Below, piece after piece: positions 33,095 to 44,704 of a stretch of DNA of 64,000 bases. The position numbers and the translations under genes are program-made. The stretch is from Sipunculus nudus. Lineage: Eukaryota > Annelida > Sipuncula > Golfingiida > Sipunculidae. Numbering within the stretch: the first letter of the stretch is position 1; every line of letters starts with the position of its first letter. The stretch covers positions 61,324,019 through 61,388,018 of the forward strand of contig CM049306.1 in NCBI GenBank assembly GCA_026874595.1, read 5' to 3'. Under the pieces are notes generated by a model. The model made no database searches. It worked only from the letters and a program-made list of their open reading frames with translations, and was not told where the DNA came from.

Positions 33095-36000
33095 CTGTAA
33101 AAAGGAAACACTACATTTAAGGAACAATTCTGTGATATACAAGGACAAACCCAATCACAAACTACCTAAACCTTTGTTAATGGAACGGAAAGTCTCACAA
33201 AATATATTTTCACAATCCCTCAACGTTCCTAGTTCCATAGAATTTGCAAAGAAATTAAGACTGTTGTTATAACTTTCTTGAACTTTTATACTATAAATGG
33301 TGGTGTATTAAATATGGCTAATTACATGGCAATTACTATGAATTAGAACGAGCACAGTGTTCGTAAAACAGTAAAATTGAATGTTATATAATAGTTAGCA
33401 ATCATTGTAATAACATGGCGCTTTCCTGATTGTCGTTTTCAAGCCAACTTTACTTTAAAAAATAATGAAACGCCTTAAGTTTCCTTTAAGAGAACTGCCG
33501 CCCTAGTGATGTAATCACGAGTCAAAAATATGTTTGTGAATAAATTGAAACCAAATTATTCTTAATATCTCAACGACATAGGGCAGGGCTTAAATATTAG
33601 ATCATTTGTATAGATAAATGTTGCCCAGCCTCATTTGACATATATTGTATTCCGATGACAAAATTATCGGGTTAGTTTTGAAAGTAACCGGAAAATTACA
33701 GCAAGGACTTAACAATGTTGCAAAGAAATCAGAACCACCTATCTCAGACCAGCTGAACTAAGGGTGCTTCCAAGGTGAACCCGGAAACCATGCAAGCGTT
33801 GCCTATGGTAATTGCTCATTCACTACACTTTAACCTTTTGAAATCAGTTCGGCCAAGTCAAAACAATATGCTTGTCAGGTGTTGCACGGCGTGATCGAGG
33901 TCAAATATCCTTAATTAACTCTCTGATTAAACCGGGTGATCGGCATAATGTTGCGCATTTTCTCATATGTTTATTAAATTATAGCAGTTACTAAATTTCT
34001 AGTAAATTTACGGGTAAGTCAAACAGCCTCTCAACCACGGGGCTGTGTTTACATATGTGTAAGGAGCAAGTTTACACTATGTATATTTGTTCGTTTTCCA
34101 TTTGTTTACTCCCGCCAAATTCACCTACCGCCAAATACAACTCGATATTCGCCATCTGTTCGGTGTGGGTTTCTTGACTGTGCTCACCAGGCTACCAAAA
34201 TCATTTTCGTATAAATATGGTTAAAAAGCATTAAATGTGTCCTCAGTGGACCTTTACTGCGAGCATGCGCACTAACCGTAATTATTGTCTGCTGTGTCTA
34301 GTAAAATGAGCTGACATTGCCAATTTGGCAAGTGATGCTAAATACAACGCTGTTGAAGTTGGATTTTTTAATGTTATCAATTGTGATAATACAAAACAAG
34401 TCTTTCTTTTGTTGATGTAGCTGAACAAAATTACTGGAAATCACCGATAGATGTCGCTAGAGAAATAAGAAAGAAAAAAACTCTTTACCAAAATATGCAG
34501 CCTGAACAATTCACCACTATCACCTACCATTAACTCCTGTAGCCCTTGCGTTTTGAGAGATGAATGGTATGATTTGAGTTTCAATATTTACCTTGCGATG
34601 ACCAAGAAGCAGATTTTTCGTCACGCGTTGAATACGATGAGCGTCCGGAATTACTGTCACGTTCCCCCTGTTCTTGGTGGCGTTAATTATCACATTTAGG
34701 TAAAGATGGAAGTTCATGAGATCATTCATTACACACATGGGAGCCTTGATGTAAAAAAATAGAAAAATATTAAAACTTATTGTCTCACAAAAAATGGTAT
34801 GCCGGTTTGGAAAATGATACAAAACTCTATTTTTAATCTGCAGATAAGACTATAATGATGGTTGATATAAACAATACTTAAGATGATACAAAATCAATAA
34901 ATGCCGGAAATTTTATTCTTCAGGAGGACGTAATTCTGATTTCTGACTTTGAAAAATTAAAATATTTTCTTCAGATAATAAAATAAGGTGGATAAATTAG
35001 TTAGTTGTTTTCCAGGGCGATAATATCATATGTCTGATTGCTTATTAGGTTGTTGGTTTGTCTGCTAGCAGGAGCACGTAAAAACAATTAGACCAGTTTA
35101 CCCAATTTCCAGGAAGCTTTATTGAGTCAGGGAAGATTTATTTACATTTTGCTTCTGATCCAGAGAAAACTTGAAGGGGGGGGGGGGGGGGGCGGGGGGG
35201 GTGTCCGGTAGTATTGTTAAGCTGGCGGTGGTATGCGCATCTGAACATCCATATAGTTTCTCATGATTCTGACCCCAGCGACATTAAGTTCAACGTTACC
35301 CTCCACTTTACTAGCTTAAACCAGTTTAACTTCTTCCAGTGATCGATTGCATACATCTGTTACGTTTTAAATCAGCGGCATCTACAAGGCCTTAATAACA
35401 GGAACAGGCACTTTTTCTTTATTCAAGGGTATTTAAAAAATGATAATGAACAGTCACTGTAACAGAAATTCCTTCCTCCTTTTATGGCTATGAAATGACG
35501 AAAATCAATAAAACTTATCAATAAGATATAACGTTAACTTTGAGAAAAAAATATGAATTTTCAAAATCTCTCTTGGAAAGATAAATAGTTTTTTTTATAC
35601 TATTGTGAAAATCTCTGAAGTAATAATACTACAGTATTAGGTAAAATCACTATTGTATTCATCTTTCCGAAACCTAAACTGGTCTGTACAAAATTAAAGA
35701 CGATACTTTGTATGATATTAAACTACTTATTACCCATGTCGTGTTGGCTGTAACGTCTGGTAACTTGAATTCTAGCCTATGACTTTTATTTAAATTGTCG
35801 CACTTTTCAAGACGTGACGCATTAGTAGACGAACTCGGAGGAAGATCCTGGTGGTGTGAATTACACTGCAAAAAATATTTATCATTATATCAGTGTTGAT
35901 TACTGATCAAGTCATGAGCTCAGGTGTTAGATCTATTTGGTAATTACTCATCGTGATGGGATCTTATTGCAATCCTCAAAATGTTATATTTGTGTTTATA

Positions 36001-36948
36001 TATATATAAATGGCCAGCACTGAAATGATAATAAGTGAAACATTTGAAACTCATTTGGGTTGTGAGGTATAATCGGTCTTCATATCAGTCATGATTATCA
36101 AGTGAACGTAATTAAGCGTGAGCATATGCCGTTAATAAGAAATCCCGTGATTTCCCTTTGATATTATCATATAACAATAAGTAGTAACTTACGAAGGATC
36201 TGTACGCCTCCTTTGATAGGTTGTGGAGTTCCCTTGCTTTAGCATAACGGTTACACGGATTGGGACATGCGTCCGTTACGACGAGGATAAGGGCCAAGAG
36301 AAAAACAACTTGGAACAAGAAAATAGAAAAACATTATATTATTCATAATGCACCCTGTAGTAAATATTAAACAAAATTTAATCAAGATTTAAACTAAGCC
36401 AAATTCATGGCAGTACCATACTTTTCCTAAGTTCTTAAGTCTGACTTTGGATACAAAAATAAACAAACAAGGTTATCGTGAATCTATATATATTTCAGAG
36501 ATTATTCTGAAAGGTTTCTATTGAAAAGCGGTGCCCTACAGTTAGAGTTGTGCCGCATATCCTGATATAATATTTCTCCAAAAATCTGCACACACACTAA
36601 AAAAGGGCACCCAGACATTTGAAAACACGTAAAAATATCCAACAATGTTGCTCTTTTTGGCTTTTAAATTTGAACACTATATTTTTCCTTAAAACATAAA
36701 TACTGCAAGTAAATATATCCATTAGAAAGAAAGGTAGGAATCTGTCGAGTAAAATTTTCATAAAATATATAGTATATACCCATCGTCTTGGTTCCCAGAG
36801 GTCAAACAGATAATAAGCATGATATATATAGACAAACATGCTAGTCATGACTAGTCTGATGTATAGTGTTAAACTCAGTTTATATGTTCCTTATGCATTG
36901 GCGGCGAACCCAGATTTTCATAGGGGGGGGGGGGGCAATAGTAGACCA

Positions 36949-37027
<79 letters not shown>

Positions 37028-37177
37028 TTCTAACAACATTCACCTGAGGATCGGGTCGCATCCCGTGAAATAGTCAGTAGTGAATTTATAGTGTTGTTTT
37101 TCTTCAGAGTTATATCGCTCTGGCTTTGTCTGAAGGCTATAGAGCACTCTACACCGGAGGGTAACTCTACCTTCTAC

Positions 37178-37230
<53 letters not shown>

Positions 37231-38119
37231 AAGGGTCGTACCCTCACCCAAATGGCAGGGGGCAGTAAGCAGATTTTAGGGGGAAATCCCCAAAGGGGGA
37301 GGGTGTGGAACATTTTGAAAAACTGTATGTATACTGCAGTCTCCATGCAACATGTTGCATTCTGGTTTATGTTTGCTGTCATTTATTGTTCAATGCTTAC
37401 TAAGTACAACAGAACCTCTTTGAAAAGAGATTGTTATTTGCAATGGATGCATTTTAAGACAGAATATCAACTTTGCAATATCTTTTTTTTTGCACGTCAA
37501 ACCTCAGGCTGCGGCACTGTATATATGGTACTCCAAGTACTGCGGGCGAGAAGCGCCAGAGCGGAGGTAGATAAATATATGTGAGAGTGCTAAAACTCTA
37601 TAATAAAATAGTGGATGTTTTTATACCCGTCATTTTGTTTGGGGGGGGGGGGGGGGGCAGCCTCCTATACCCTTATAATCTCATAATATTACAATAATGT
37701 AGAAGTTACACCTGTAATGTTTGTCTTTACATGTTTCTTATAATTAAACATATTTCCAGTTTTCCATGTATCGACGTAAATACTTCTTTGGGTCCTGATG
37801 TTGTTTATGTATGTTACATATGTTATTAATGTACAGAGAATATTTATATTAGCCGAAGAGGTTACTTTGTAATCTTGTTTACAAACATAATTAAATATGA
37901 TAAAATTAAAATATGAATTAACAGATAATCACAATCTTTCACAGAAAATGACATATGTCATAGTGTGTTATAATATTCATTAAGAATTGGATTTTTGTAT
38001 GTTTCTAGCTGTATTTGTTTGAAACCTTGAGATGCATATATGAGATAAATCTCAGACTGGAGAAAACAAGCAGGTACTTGGTAATGAGCATATCTGTTTT
38101 GATCCTTACCTTTCAGCAT
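32918..38119 (-). CDS. Gene 3: putative LIF/CNTF-like secreted helical cytokine, 195 aa
   Basis: On the minus strand the exons are 38119-38110, 36308-36193, 35865-35734, 34744-34592 and 33094-32918. The introns (1801, 327, 989 and 1497 bp) have phases 1, 0, 0, 0 and donors GTAAGG, GTAAGT, GTAATA and GTAAAT. The signal peptide is about residues 1-17 (MLKVVFLLALILVVTDA). The mature chain of about 178 residues has six Cys (18, 22, 43, 64, 90, 183) and sequons at 33, 57, 68, 83, 107 and 114. Helix A, NRYAKARELHNLSKEAYRSF, ends exactly at the exon 2 border and resembles gene 4 (VKAKELRSITNTLYDEY). This helix-then-aromatic ending at an exon edge recalls helix A of the LIF/CNTF/cardiotrophin group, a family-level comparison from knowledge and not an alignment. 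Exon 5 opens with a strongly basic run containing RKSR (R-x-x-R), then two helical segments. A TATATAAG box lies 71 bp upstream. Receptor and function are unknown. Confidence 0.8.
34592..34744 (-). CDS. Gene 3 exon 4
   Basis: The acceptor is a T-rich tract then ACATCAAG, and the donor AAG|GTAAAT. It has 51 codons, phase 0 at both ends. The helix APMCVMNDLMNFHLYLNVII is followed by sequons NAT and NVT and a second helix AHRIQRVTKNLLLGHRK. Confidence 0.8.
35734..35865 (-). CDS. Gene 3 exon 3
   Basis: The acceptor is ATTTTTTGCAG and the donor TGG|GTAATA. It has 44 codons, phase 0 at both ends, and starts with Cys. It is polar and rich in Ser, Asn and Pro (CNSHHQDLPPSSSTNASRLE), with sequons NAS, NKS and NTT. 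This looks like a glycosylated A-B loop. Confidence 0.8.
36193..36308 (-). CDS. Gene 3 exon 2 (signal peptide, helix A)
   Basis: The acceptor is TTTTCTTGTTCCAAG (AAG rather than CAG) and the donor TTC|GTAAGT. It has two bases plus 38 codons with CPNPC at the mature N terminus, then the helix ending AYRSF. Confidence 0.82.
36895..36937 (+). repeat. GCG-NANCCAG-ATTTT lead-in with poly-G tract
   Basis: GGCGGCGAACCCAGATTTTC, ATA, then about 13 G and CAATAG. The same lead-in and poly-G-CA design occurs at 14941-14982 and, less well, at 24205-24245. It is a dispersed short repeat with G-quadruplex potential. Confidence 0.6.
36951..37025. repeat. (TA)n microsatellite
   Basis: About 37 TA dinucleotides, directly following a poly-G tract and leading into dispersed repeat C. 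It lies in gene 3 intron 1. Confidence 0.95.
37050..37115. repeat. Dispersed repeat C flanked by (TA)n, copy 2
   Basis: GGGTCGCATCCCGTGAAA, a TAGTCAGTAGTGAATT variant, and GTTGTTTTTCTTCAGAGTTA, matching copy 1 at 25926-26000. Confidence 0.75.
37177..37230. repeat. (TA)n microsatellite
   Basis: TA run with single interruptions, following repeat C copy 2. Confidence 0.93.
38110..38119 (-). CDS. Gene 3 exon 1
   Basis: ATGCTGAAAG is followed by donor GTAAGG. It encodes MLK plus one base; the phase 1 join gives MLKVVFLLALIL. Confidence 0.72.
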
Positions 38120-38182
38120 GTTTAATCTGACGTACGGTTGATGTAGGTAAAGTATGAATGCATGGCGGTATCGACATACCGG

Positions 38183-38190
38183 CTTATATA
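38183..38190 (-). promoter_or_regulatory. TATA box of gene 3
   Basis: TATATAAG on the minus strand, in context CTATATAAGCC, 71 bp upstream of the ATG at 38119. The surrounding 38120-38470 is richer in GC than its flanks. Long frames on both strands there are taken as promoter sequence, not genes. Confidence 0.65.
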
Positions 38191-38498
38191 GCAGCCCAGG
38201 CCCCTATGCATGGTTTTGTTATAAATAAAGATGATGGGACTGATCGTTTTGGTTTCCAACATCGATCTGAAGTAATTATGACTCCTAACCATTTCGCCTC
38301 CATCAGCAATCATTGTTTTCATCTTGGGGAAAGTTATATATGAGAGAATATGGGCGCGTCCCTTCGAAACCGCCTCCTCACAAAACGGTGTATTGACCCG
38401 GTCATGGTACTTCTCTACTTCCCTAAAGCGATGTATCCCTTGTGGGCTGTAATACCGGAACATCCCGGGTCTGTTTGTCAGGAGGAAACTAATAATAC

Positions 38499-38501
<3 letters not shown>

Positions 38502-38562
<61 letters not shown>
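38502..38562. repeat. (TA)n microsatellite
   Basis: About 30 TA dinucleotides, upstream of the gene 3 promoter on its strand. Confidence 0.95.
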
Positions 38563-38566
<4 letters not shown>

Positions 38567-40039
38567 TATCCCATCTACCCGCGCGGGTAGCCGGGCCTAA
38601 AACTAGACTCTACTTCCTCAAAACGTGCTAATGCATAAACTATATACTGAAATGTGTTTCTTTTGAAATCACAGCAAGGAAACTCTGTAACGAATGTGTC
38701 TTGTTTAGTAACAGTATTATATTAATCAAAATACAATAATTCAATGTGATGGACATTAGTTCTGCTTATTATAAAAACGATTGCAACGAAGATTGGGTTC
38801 GGAGAATTTCATGCTATCCAGAATGAAATTTTGAATATTAATTTTCAAAATTTTAGAAACTTTTGGTACTTTTTTATATTCAAACACAGAAGACGTTATA
38901 TTTTATAACATGTGACATGTATCATATAACAAATACAAAAATCCTAATTATAGTTTTATTTATATGTATTTAAAGATATTTACAGAATAAAGAGTGTTTC
39001 AAATCTGACCTTTAAGATCAATGTCTTGATGGCACAATGTCTGAATTTTTAGTGCGGGTGGTATTCTTTCCTAAAATGACTTAAATGTGTTCGGCAGTTT
39101 GGTTAGCTGATTTAAAATAACAACTGAAGGAAAGGAATATGGGAGAAGTTAGCTCAAAATGACACATGTGTCAGTGGACTTTCTTGTTCGCTAACTATAA
39201 CACAAAAATACCATATAATTTTGGCTTTTAACCACAACAAACAAGATACTGTACTTGCATATGATCAAGATAAGTGTTTGGGGTTTAACAAGTGTTCTCT
39301 GAGGAAAACAAAGCTCGCCGGTACGGAACATTCGGAAAGAAAGTGGTCAATATGATAAGTTGCAACTGAAAGGAATATGGTGTTTATTTACTTTGAGATA
39401 TAAAAATGTACAAATCAAGGCAAAAGATATTATTAAAATACATGTCCCAACACTTAATATCAGTGAAATATCTTCATTGGTACTGGAACTAGAAGCCTAG
39501 CGAGGTAAGTTCCTTAAACGGCAGTTAAAAGTGTAATAATCAGATAATGAGAATAAAAAATGAAACTGTATTGTGTAGACACGACTTAAACCTAAGCCTA
39601 CTTGGAACCATTAAAAATTTAGTTCATTAAGTGCTTATTACAAGTACAAAAATTAAAGCATGGGATAATTGTTAAGTGCTATGTCAGGGCGTTGTCGCTG
39701 TGTAAAACGTGGTAACTTAAAATATCTTCACCAGTAATGGAGCAATAAACCTAACAATGATCTTTAACCTGGTTTCTTCATAAACGACTTTGGCTAATAA
39801 TCCTGATCTCTGACCATTTGCCTCCAAAGTCATGGGCGATTCCTAATCCTCTAGAATAAATATATGAAACATGAATACAATCAAATACAATAAGATAAGT
39901 GGCTGCTGAATTATTAAGACTTGACACTATAACCTCAGCTGTCTACGGACGACGCAAGGCTGAACCTTTATTCCGGCCAGCAAAAAGTATTGACAATAGA
40001 AACGTAAGATCATGAGATGTTTTATCATGAGAGAATGGT
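38563..40039. other. AT-rich noncoding stretch
   Basis: No domain or convincing exon. A strong donor-like GCGAG|GTAAGT at about 39503 has no open frame leading to it. Confidence 0.5.
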
Positions 40040-40161
40040 TCATGCCCATATTTCACTTGTGTTAATTTTGGAACAAAGTCTCCGACTTGAGTTAGCACAA
40101 ACATCCTGTTTGCCAACTCTGGAGAAAGTGGTTGTCAGGAACATGAAAATCAAAACCTCCA
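40040..40161 (-). pseudogene. Weak exon-2-like signal-peptide segment
   Basis: On the minus strand TTTTGTCTTTCAG is a good acceptor, and the frame after it is phase 1, as in exon 2 of the cytokine-like genes. It encodes EVLIFMFLTTTFSRVGKQDV, then CANSSRRLCSKIN, and a stop. The hydrophobic core plus G-K-Q-D-x-C is like G-Q-R-E-D-C in gene 1. No phase 0 donor is present (the nearest GTGAAA is phase 1), and the plus strand is open here too. It may be a decayed paralogue or chance. Confidence 0.2.
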
Positions 40162-41009
40162 CTGAAAGACAAAATCCTGCAGGTTTTACGGTTGTTCCCC
40201 TTTCATATTCCACCATATTAACATCACCAGACAACTACAATAGGTTGATGTTTTCTTTTTCATTCTGGCTCTTATTCCCAGATGGTTCAACATTATGGTG
40301 ACGGTACGTTTATTTTTGCAGTCTCCTTTAATCTTGCTGGTTGAGTACAGAGTAGTAAGGACTCATCTTCATTGACTTTCGCTATTTATACATGTATACA
40401 TCGACCTCAAAACACGTAATAACTTTCCAGTACTTAAATATATGTCATGTACAACAGTTCGTGTAAAAATGGCATGGTCCGTCTGCAAAGGTGACATTTT
40501 ATTAAAAAGTATTGAAATAATATTATTTTATGTTGTCAAAAAAATTATCATTCTATAGTCAACGGTCATATTGCTAAAACATTTTGAGGGGATTTTACCA
40601 AGATATGCTTAGGAACTATTTTACTGTATCACAACTGTTTCTATAATAAACAATCAAATACTCATTCATGAAATAAATGGACTATTTACAATAACGTATC
40701 AATGTGAATCACTAGAAACAACGAATACCGGAAAAACCTTGCTTGTTACACTCCGCCTAATAATAACTCATATATATACTCGATAATGATACTTACATTT
40801 AATATATATTGACAATGGCACTTACGAAGAAATAGGAAGGTGATAAACGTTCGATTTATGGAAAATCAGAGAGAGGGAAAATAAAGCTCAATTATGGATT
40901 TCCAAAGCGAAAGACTATTTTGTGCAGAAAAAAAAACTTGTTGATGTAGCTCTGAGGTTAATTAGTTCATGCAAATATTTACAAAGTACAGAATATAAAG
41001 AGATAGTAG

Positions 41010-41192
41010 TGCCTTGACATGTTTCAAAACCACTACCTTGCCCGCATAAACCGTGTAATTACGCAGTCTATGGACCAGCAAACCAGTGAATACCATGATA
41101 TACTAGCTAGGTTACACGCCATTCTTAAACTTCCATCGGGAAAACCAGTTAAAAGTGTCGAAAAATTCTTAGAATATGCAATAATACCATGA
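41010..41192 (+). CDS. Small helix-rich ORF or terminal exon, unassigned
   Basis: A 60-codon frame (Met at codon 4, 41019) with clearly protein-like composition: HYLARINRVITQSMDQQTSE, then EYHDILARLHAILKLP, then SVEKFLEYAIIP and a TGA at 41190-41192. Two amphipathic helices are likely. AG at 41008-41009 could act as an acceptor, giving an exon that begins with Cys in phase 0 like other exons in the family, but it lacks a pyrimidine tract. I do not recognise the product. A terminal exon of another cytokine-like gene and a transposon relic are both possible. Confidence 0.35.
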   Translation, partial: CLDMFQNHYLARINRVITQSMDQQTSEYHDILARLHAILKLPSGKPVKSVEKFLEYAIIP

Positions 41193-43895
41193 AGTCCCAC
41201 CCCAGAATAGGAAAATCTGATGAAAAACAAGATAAAAGAATAAAAATATTGATTAACGATTTTTGGCTGAGAGACACGTGTTAATACATAACAGTGCAGA
41301 TGAGGTACAAACATACTTCCGTAAATATCATAGACTTAAACCTTTTCTAATTAACCAGTTAATTATTTCTATACTTAGGCTCTTTGGACCCTCCTTAACT
41401 TTCAGTCCAGGCGGAATAAATATTTCCCTATTTTATTTTGGTCATCTAATTTCTTATGTAACGGTATGCAAAAGCCAAACCATCACTTTATTTATTATGC
41501 ATTATGAAATGTTACCAATTGCATGGAAATTTGCAAAGAAAGTCCTTATAATTCATTGTTTTCATGTGTTTATGGATTTTCCGGAGTTTATTTTTAACTT
41601 TGATCTCCGTAATTCCCTACGACAGAATCATTCATTCACCAATGCATAAAACAATGGTTAAAAGAATTTTCCTCTTTCTCTCTAAAATTCTCAATGTTAC
41701 TTGTATATTTTTCTCAGCTCACAAAATTACGAGTGGGAAATTTCACTCTTAAAATTCCCATAATATTTACAATATATATGAAAAGCTTAATATAAAAATC
41801 CAACTTTGATGTCCAAATCCTGTTTACGAGTATACATGGATGGCTTCATATTAATTAGTGAATTCGTCATTATCTTTGTATTAATTTGTTGACAATCGGA
41901 AATGGTAATATTTGACAAAAATATCGAATGGAATAACAAGTTATTTATAGAAGTACGATCAGGTATGCCGGTTACAGATCTATAAATAACCAGACAATGA
42001 CGATGATAGCAACAACATCAATTATCTTACATTTTTATACTGCAACCACATACAATAGTTACACGTAATTCTTTTACATATTCACTCATGTAAACACAAT
42101 CACAGTGTTTCTTTTTTAAATCAGATAGGGGATAGCCCTAGAGTTGGCATTGAAGAAGCCTTATATTTTGTCAACAACAATCATGATATTTCCCGATGGA
42201 ATAACATCTCTATAAAGCTTAGAGGGTATTAATGGATTTAATAGAACAATATCGTACAAGGGTGTATGTAATTAAGGAAGAAAAATTGTAATTAAAATCA
42301 TTTTAGTCACAGAGACAGAAGCTATCACTGTGGGAATTTGTGTGTGACTGGGTATGTACATACTGCCAACAACGTCCTTATCTGATAAATTGGACGAGCA
42401 AACTAAGGGAACACAAAGACGCTAATTCCTAATAACGCTAATTTGTATTGTTCTCTCAATATATAGCTACGTGGTTGTTTGTGGGGAGGCTTGTAACTAT
42501 CCTCATTGTATCTGTATGAATCATTTCGTCAGCAAATGTTGTACCACTGAGTATATATTCCCCTTTTATACTCAGATTTGAAACGTTGACAGCTGTATTA
42601 TTTGGAAAGCTGTTGTTTAATGTATTAATATTAATTCACAGCATTGTTTTTGGGACAACGCTAGCCCAGTATTGTATTATGGACTTTATCATGAACACAA
42701 TGGCGAGCATATACTTAAAAAGATTGTGCAACATTTTAAAATAGACAAAAAATATACAACATTTAAAATAGATAAATTTATAATCCTCTAAAGGACATAT
42801 TATTGGATTTATACACAGAAATTTTCCTTTGTCACCACTGCTCAGAACTAATGAATATTTTTTTCATGAAAAACTTTTGATCAAAGACGAACAGAGAATT
42901 TGTTTTACGCAAAAAGTTCAAACGAGGATTTTTTTTCTATATACTCTATGCAAATATTGACTCGGAGTATTTAAAGCGCTTCGAACTTTGAGAATGCAGA
43001 ATTTCAGGCAATAATTTTAAGAGATAAAGGTGCTTCATGATACTTCTTAGGAGTTTAGGGGACTTTTCTTGCCTTTTCGGAATTTGTGGGAAAATTGGAA
43101 CAACTTAATATATTTTGTCGGAAGGATAACTAAATCTCTCATGATACAAATCATCTTATATTTACTGTAACGACAAAACTTAAACATGTAACTTTTCAGA
43201 GGGTTCTGCTACATCGGTTGCTGTCGGAATTACCAATTAATAAGCCAGGTTTGTGACATTTGACAATTTTTAGAATTCATTGGAATTTTCGTTGCCATAG
43301 AGGATTTAGGGAAACTAAAGAGAGGTAGCATTCTTAAATAAAATGTCTATATCTATGTATAAGGATTTTTTTCAATACGATATCGAAGGTCGGCTCCCCT
43401 AAGCACACTTCATACAACATTTAACAAGGTACCTAATGTATTTTTTTTTTTTTGCAAAGAAAAAATTTCGAGAAATGACATTATAATGATTATATCATGG
43501 AACAGGTGAACAAAATTGCCTTGAAAAAAAATTACTTTATATTAAGTAATGTGCCATATTACTTTTTAATTACGCGAAATTTCAGCGTAAAAACGTACAT
43601 TTACAAAAAATTACAAGCACTGAGTTGTCGCTGATGTCGTAGACATTTCTCTCGGTGCACAGAGTAGGCCCAGATTGCACAGGCAACATACTGCCATCTA
43701 TCGGTTTTTTATTTTACTAACACTGACTGACTGCCGAATAGATATCAGATCGACGAATTGTGAGCATCATATGTCATAAACCACAGGCGCTTGAATTGCT
43801 ATTAGGGTAGATTTCGGTTAAATTTGTTACTTTCCTGAGTCATTTCCTTATAACTATTACTTATCTGACATTTCACTTAATATTTGAGATAGCCA
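41193..43895. other. AT-rich noncoding stretch
   Basis: The 128-codon plus frame at 41263-41649 is a low-GC Phe/Ile/His-rich frame with no domain and is not called. Nothing else is recognised. Confidence 0.5.
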
Positions 43896-43899
43896 GGCA

Positions 43900-44100
43900 A
43901 GACGCCCCCGTCGTTAGGTCCGACAGCCATGGCATAGCAACCGAGGACGCGCTTTCTGAGTGGTTCACATATCTACCACTACCATATCTTCAAATGGTGA
44001 CACCGCTGACGTAACAATGGTATTGCCAATCACGCATGTACTTCAAATTTAGTCTGAAGCCGATGTGCCATGGCTCTCGGGCCTAACAACGGGGGCTTCT
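43900..44100. mobile_element. MITE with 35-bp terminal inverted repeats
   Basis: The left arm 43900-43934 and right arm 44066-44100 match as inverted copies at 31 of 35 positions (GCCCCCGTCGTTAGG and AGCCATGGCA in the left arm). The whole element is about 200 bp, GC-rich against AT-rich flanks, with no ORF. No clear target-site duplication was found. The superfamily is unknown. Confidence 0.7.
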
Positions 44101-44704
44101 AGACTGGTACCACCAGAGGTCACTGTACCTTAAGTTTTATTATTCCCTGTGGGGTCCCAAATTCTGTTTACCAGTAGGGAGTACACCCCCCCCCCCCCTT
44201 GAGGTGTAACACTCTCATTTACGCTATTTCTTTTCCCATTTATTCTTAATTAATTTTCATTTTTTTATTCCCTAGCAATTAAATTATTTATTCATCGACA
44301 GTTTATTACATTTTAATTCATAAGTTCAGATGTTTTATGAACAGCCCTGTATTTAAAATGGCATCCAAATGATTCTATACTAAGGTAGGGAGTCTCTCCG
44401 TTATTACCCTCGGTGGGTCATAACACCGAGAACTCCCCCCCCCCCTCCCTCCACATCCCAATCGCCTGCATGTGAGTGAGGCAAGACCTTCCCGTTAGCC
44501 AACATGAGCTCATCTTGGGCTGGGTCGACGTGAAAAACTCACGGCTCCTCGGCTAATACTGGAACTGATGACCTTGGACCACAGGAGCCACAGAATTGCA
44601 AAGATTACCATGCGACATATCATTTATATTAACATAAGGATTACATTTAAACGATTATATTGTGCAAGTTATAATCGTATATGCGCATTTTCATTGTATA
44701 TATA
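44101..44704. other. Noncoding flank of the retrotransposon
   Basis: Contains C-rich runs at 44186-44198 and 44437-44446 and repetitive-looking GC-richer sequence. No gene is called. Confidence 0.5.

Noticed and set aside
33090-33272. Plus-strand 60-codon ORF opposite gene 3 exon 5
   Set aside because: Overlaps the gene 3 acceptor on the opposite strand, AT-rich, no domain.
38122-38463. Overlapping long frames on both strands, one containing YIAAQAP, a phrase typical of protein tyrosine phosphatases
   Set aside because: Only seven residues match, nothing else of the domain is present, and the DNA is the promoter region of gene 3.
41263-41649. 128-codon plus-strand ORF
   Set aside because: Low-GC, Phe/Ile/His-rich, no domain or splice context; overlapped by an equally open minus frame.
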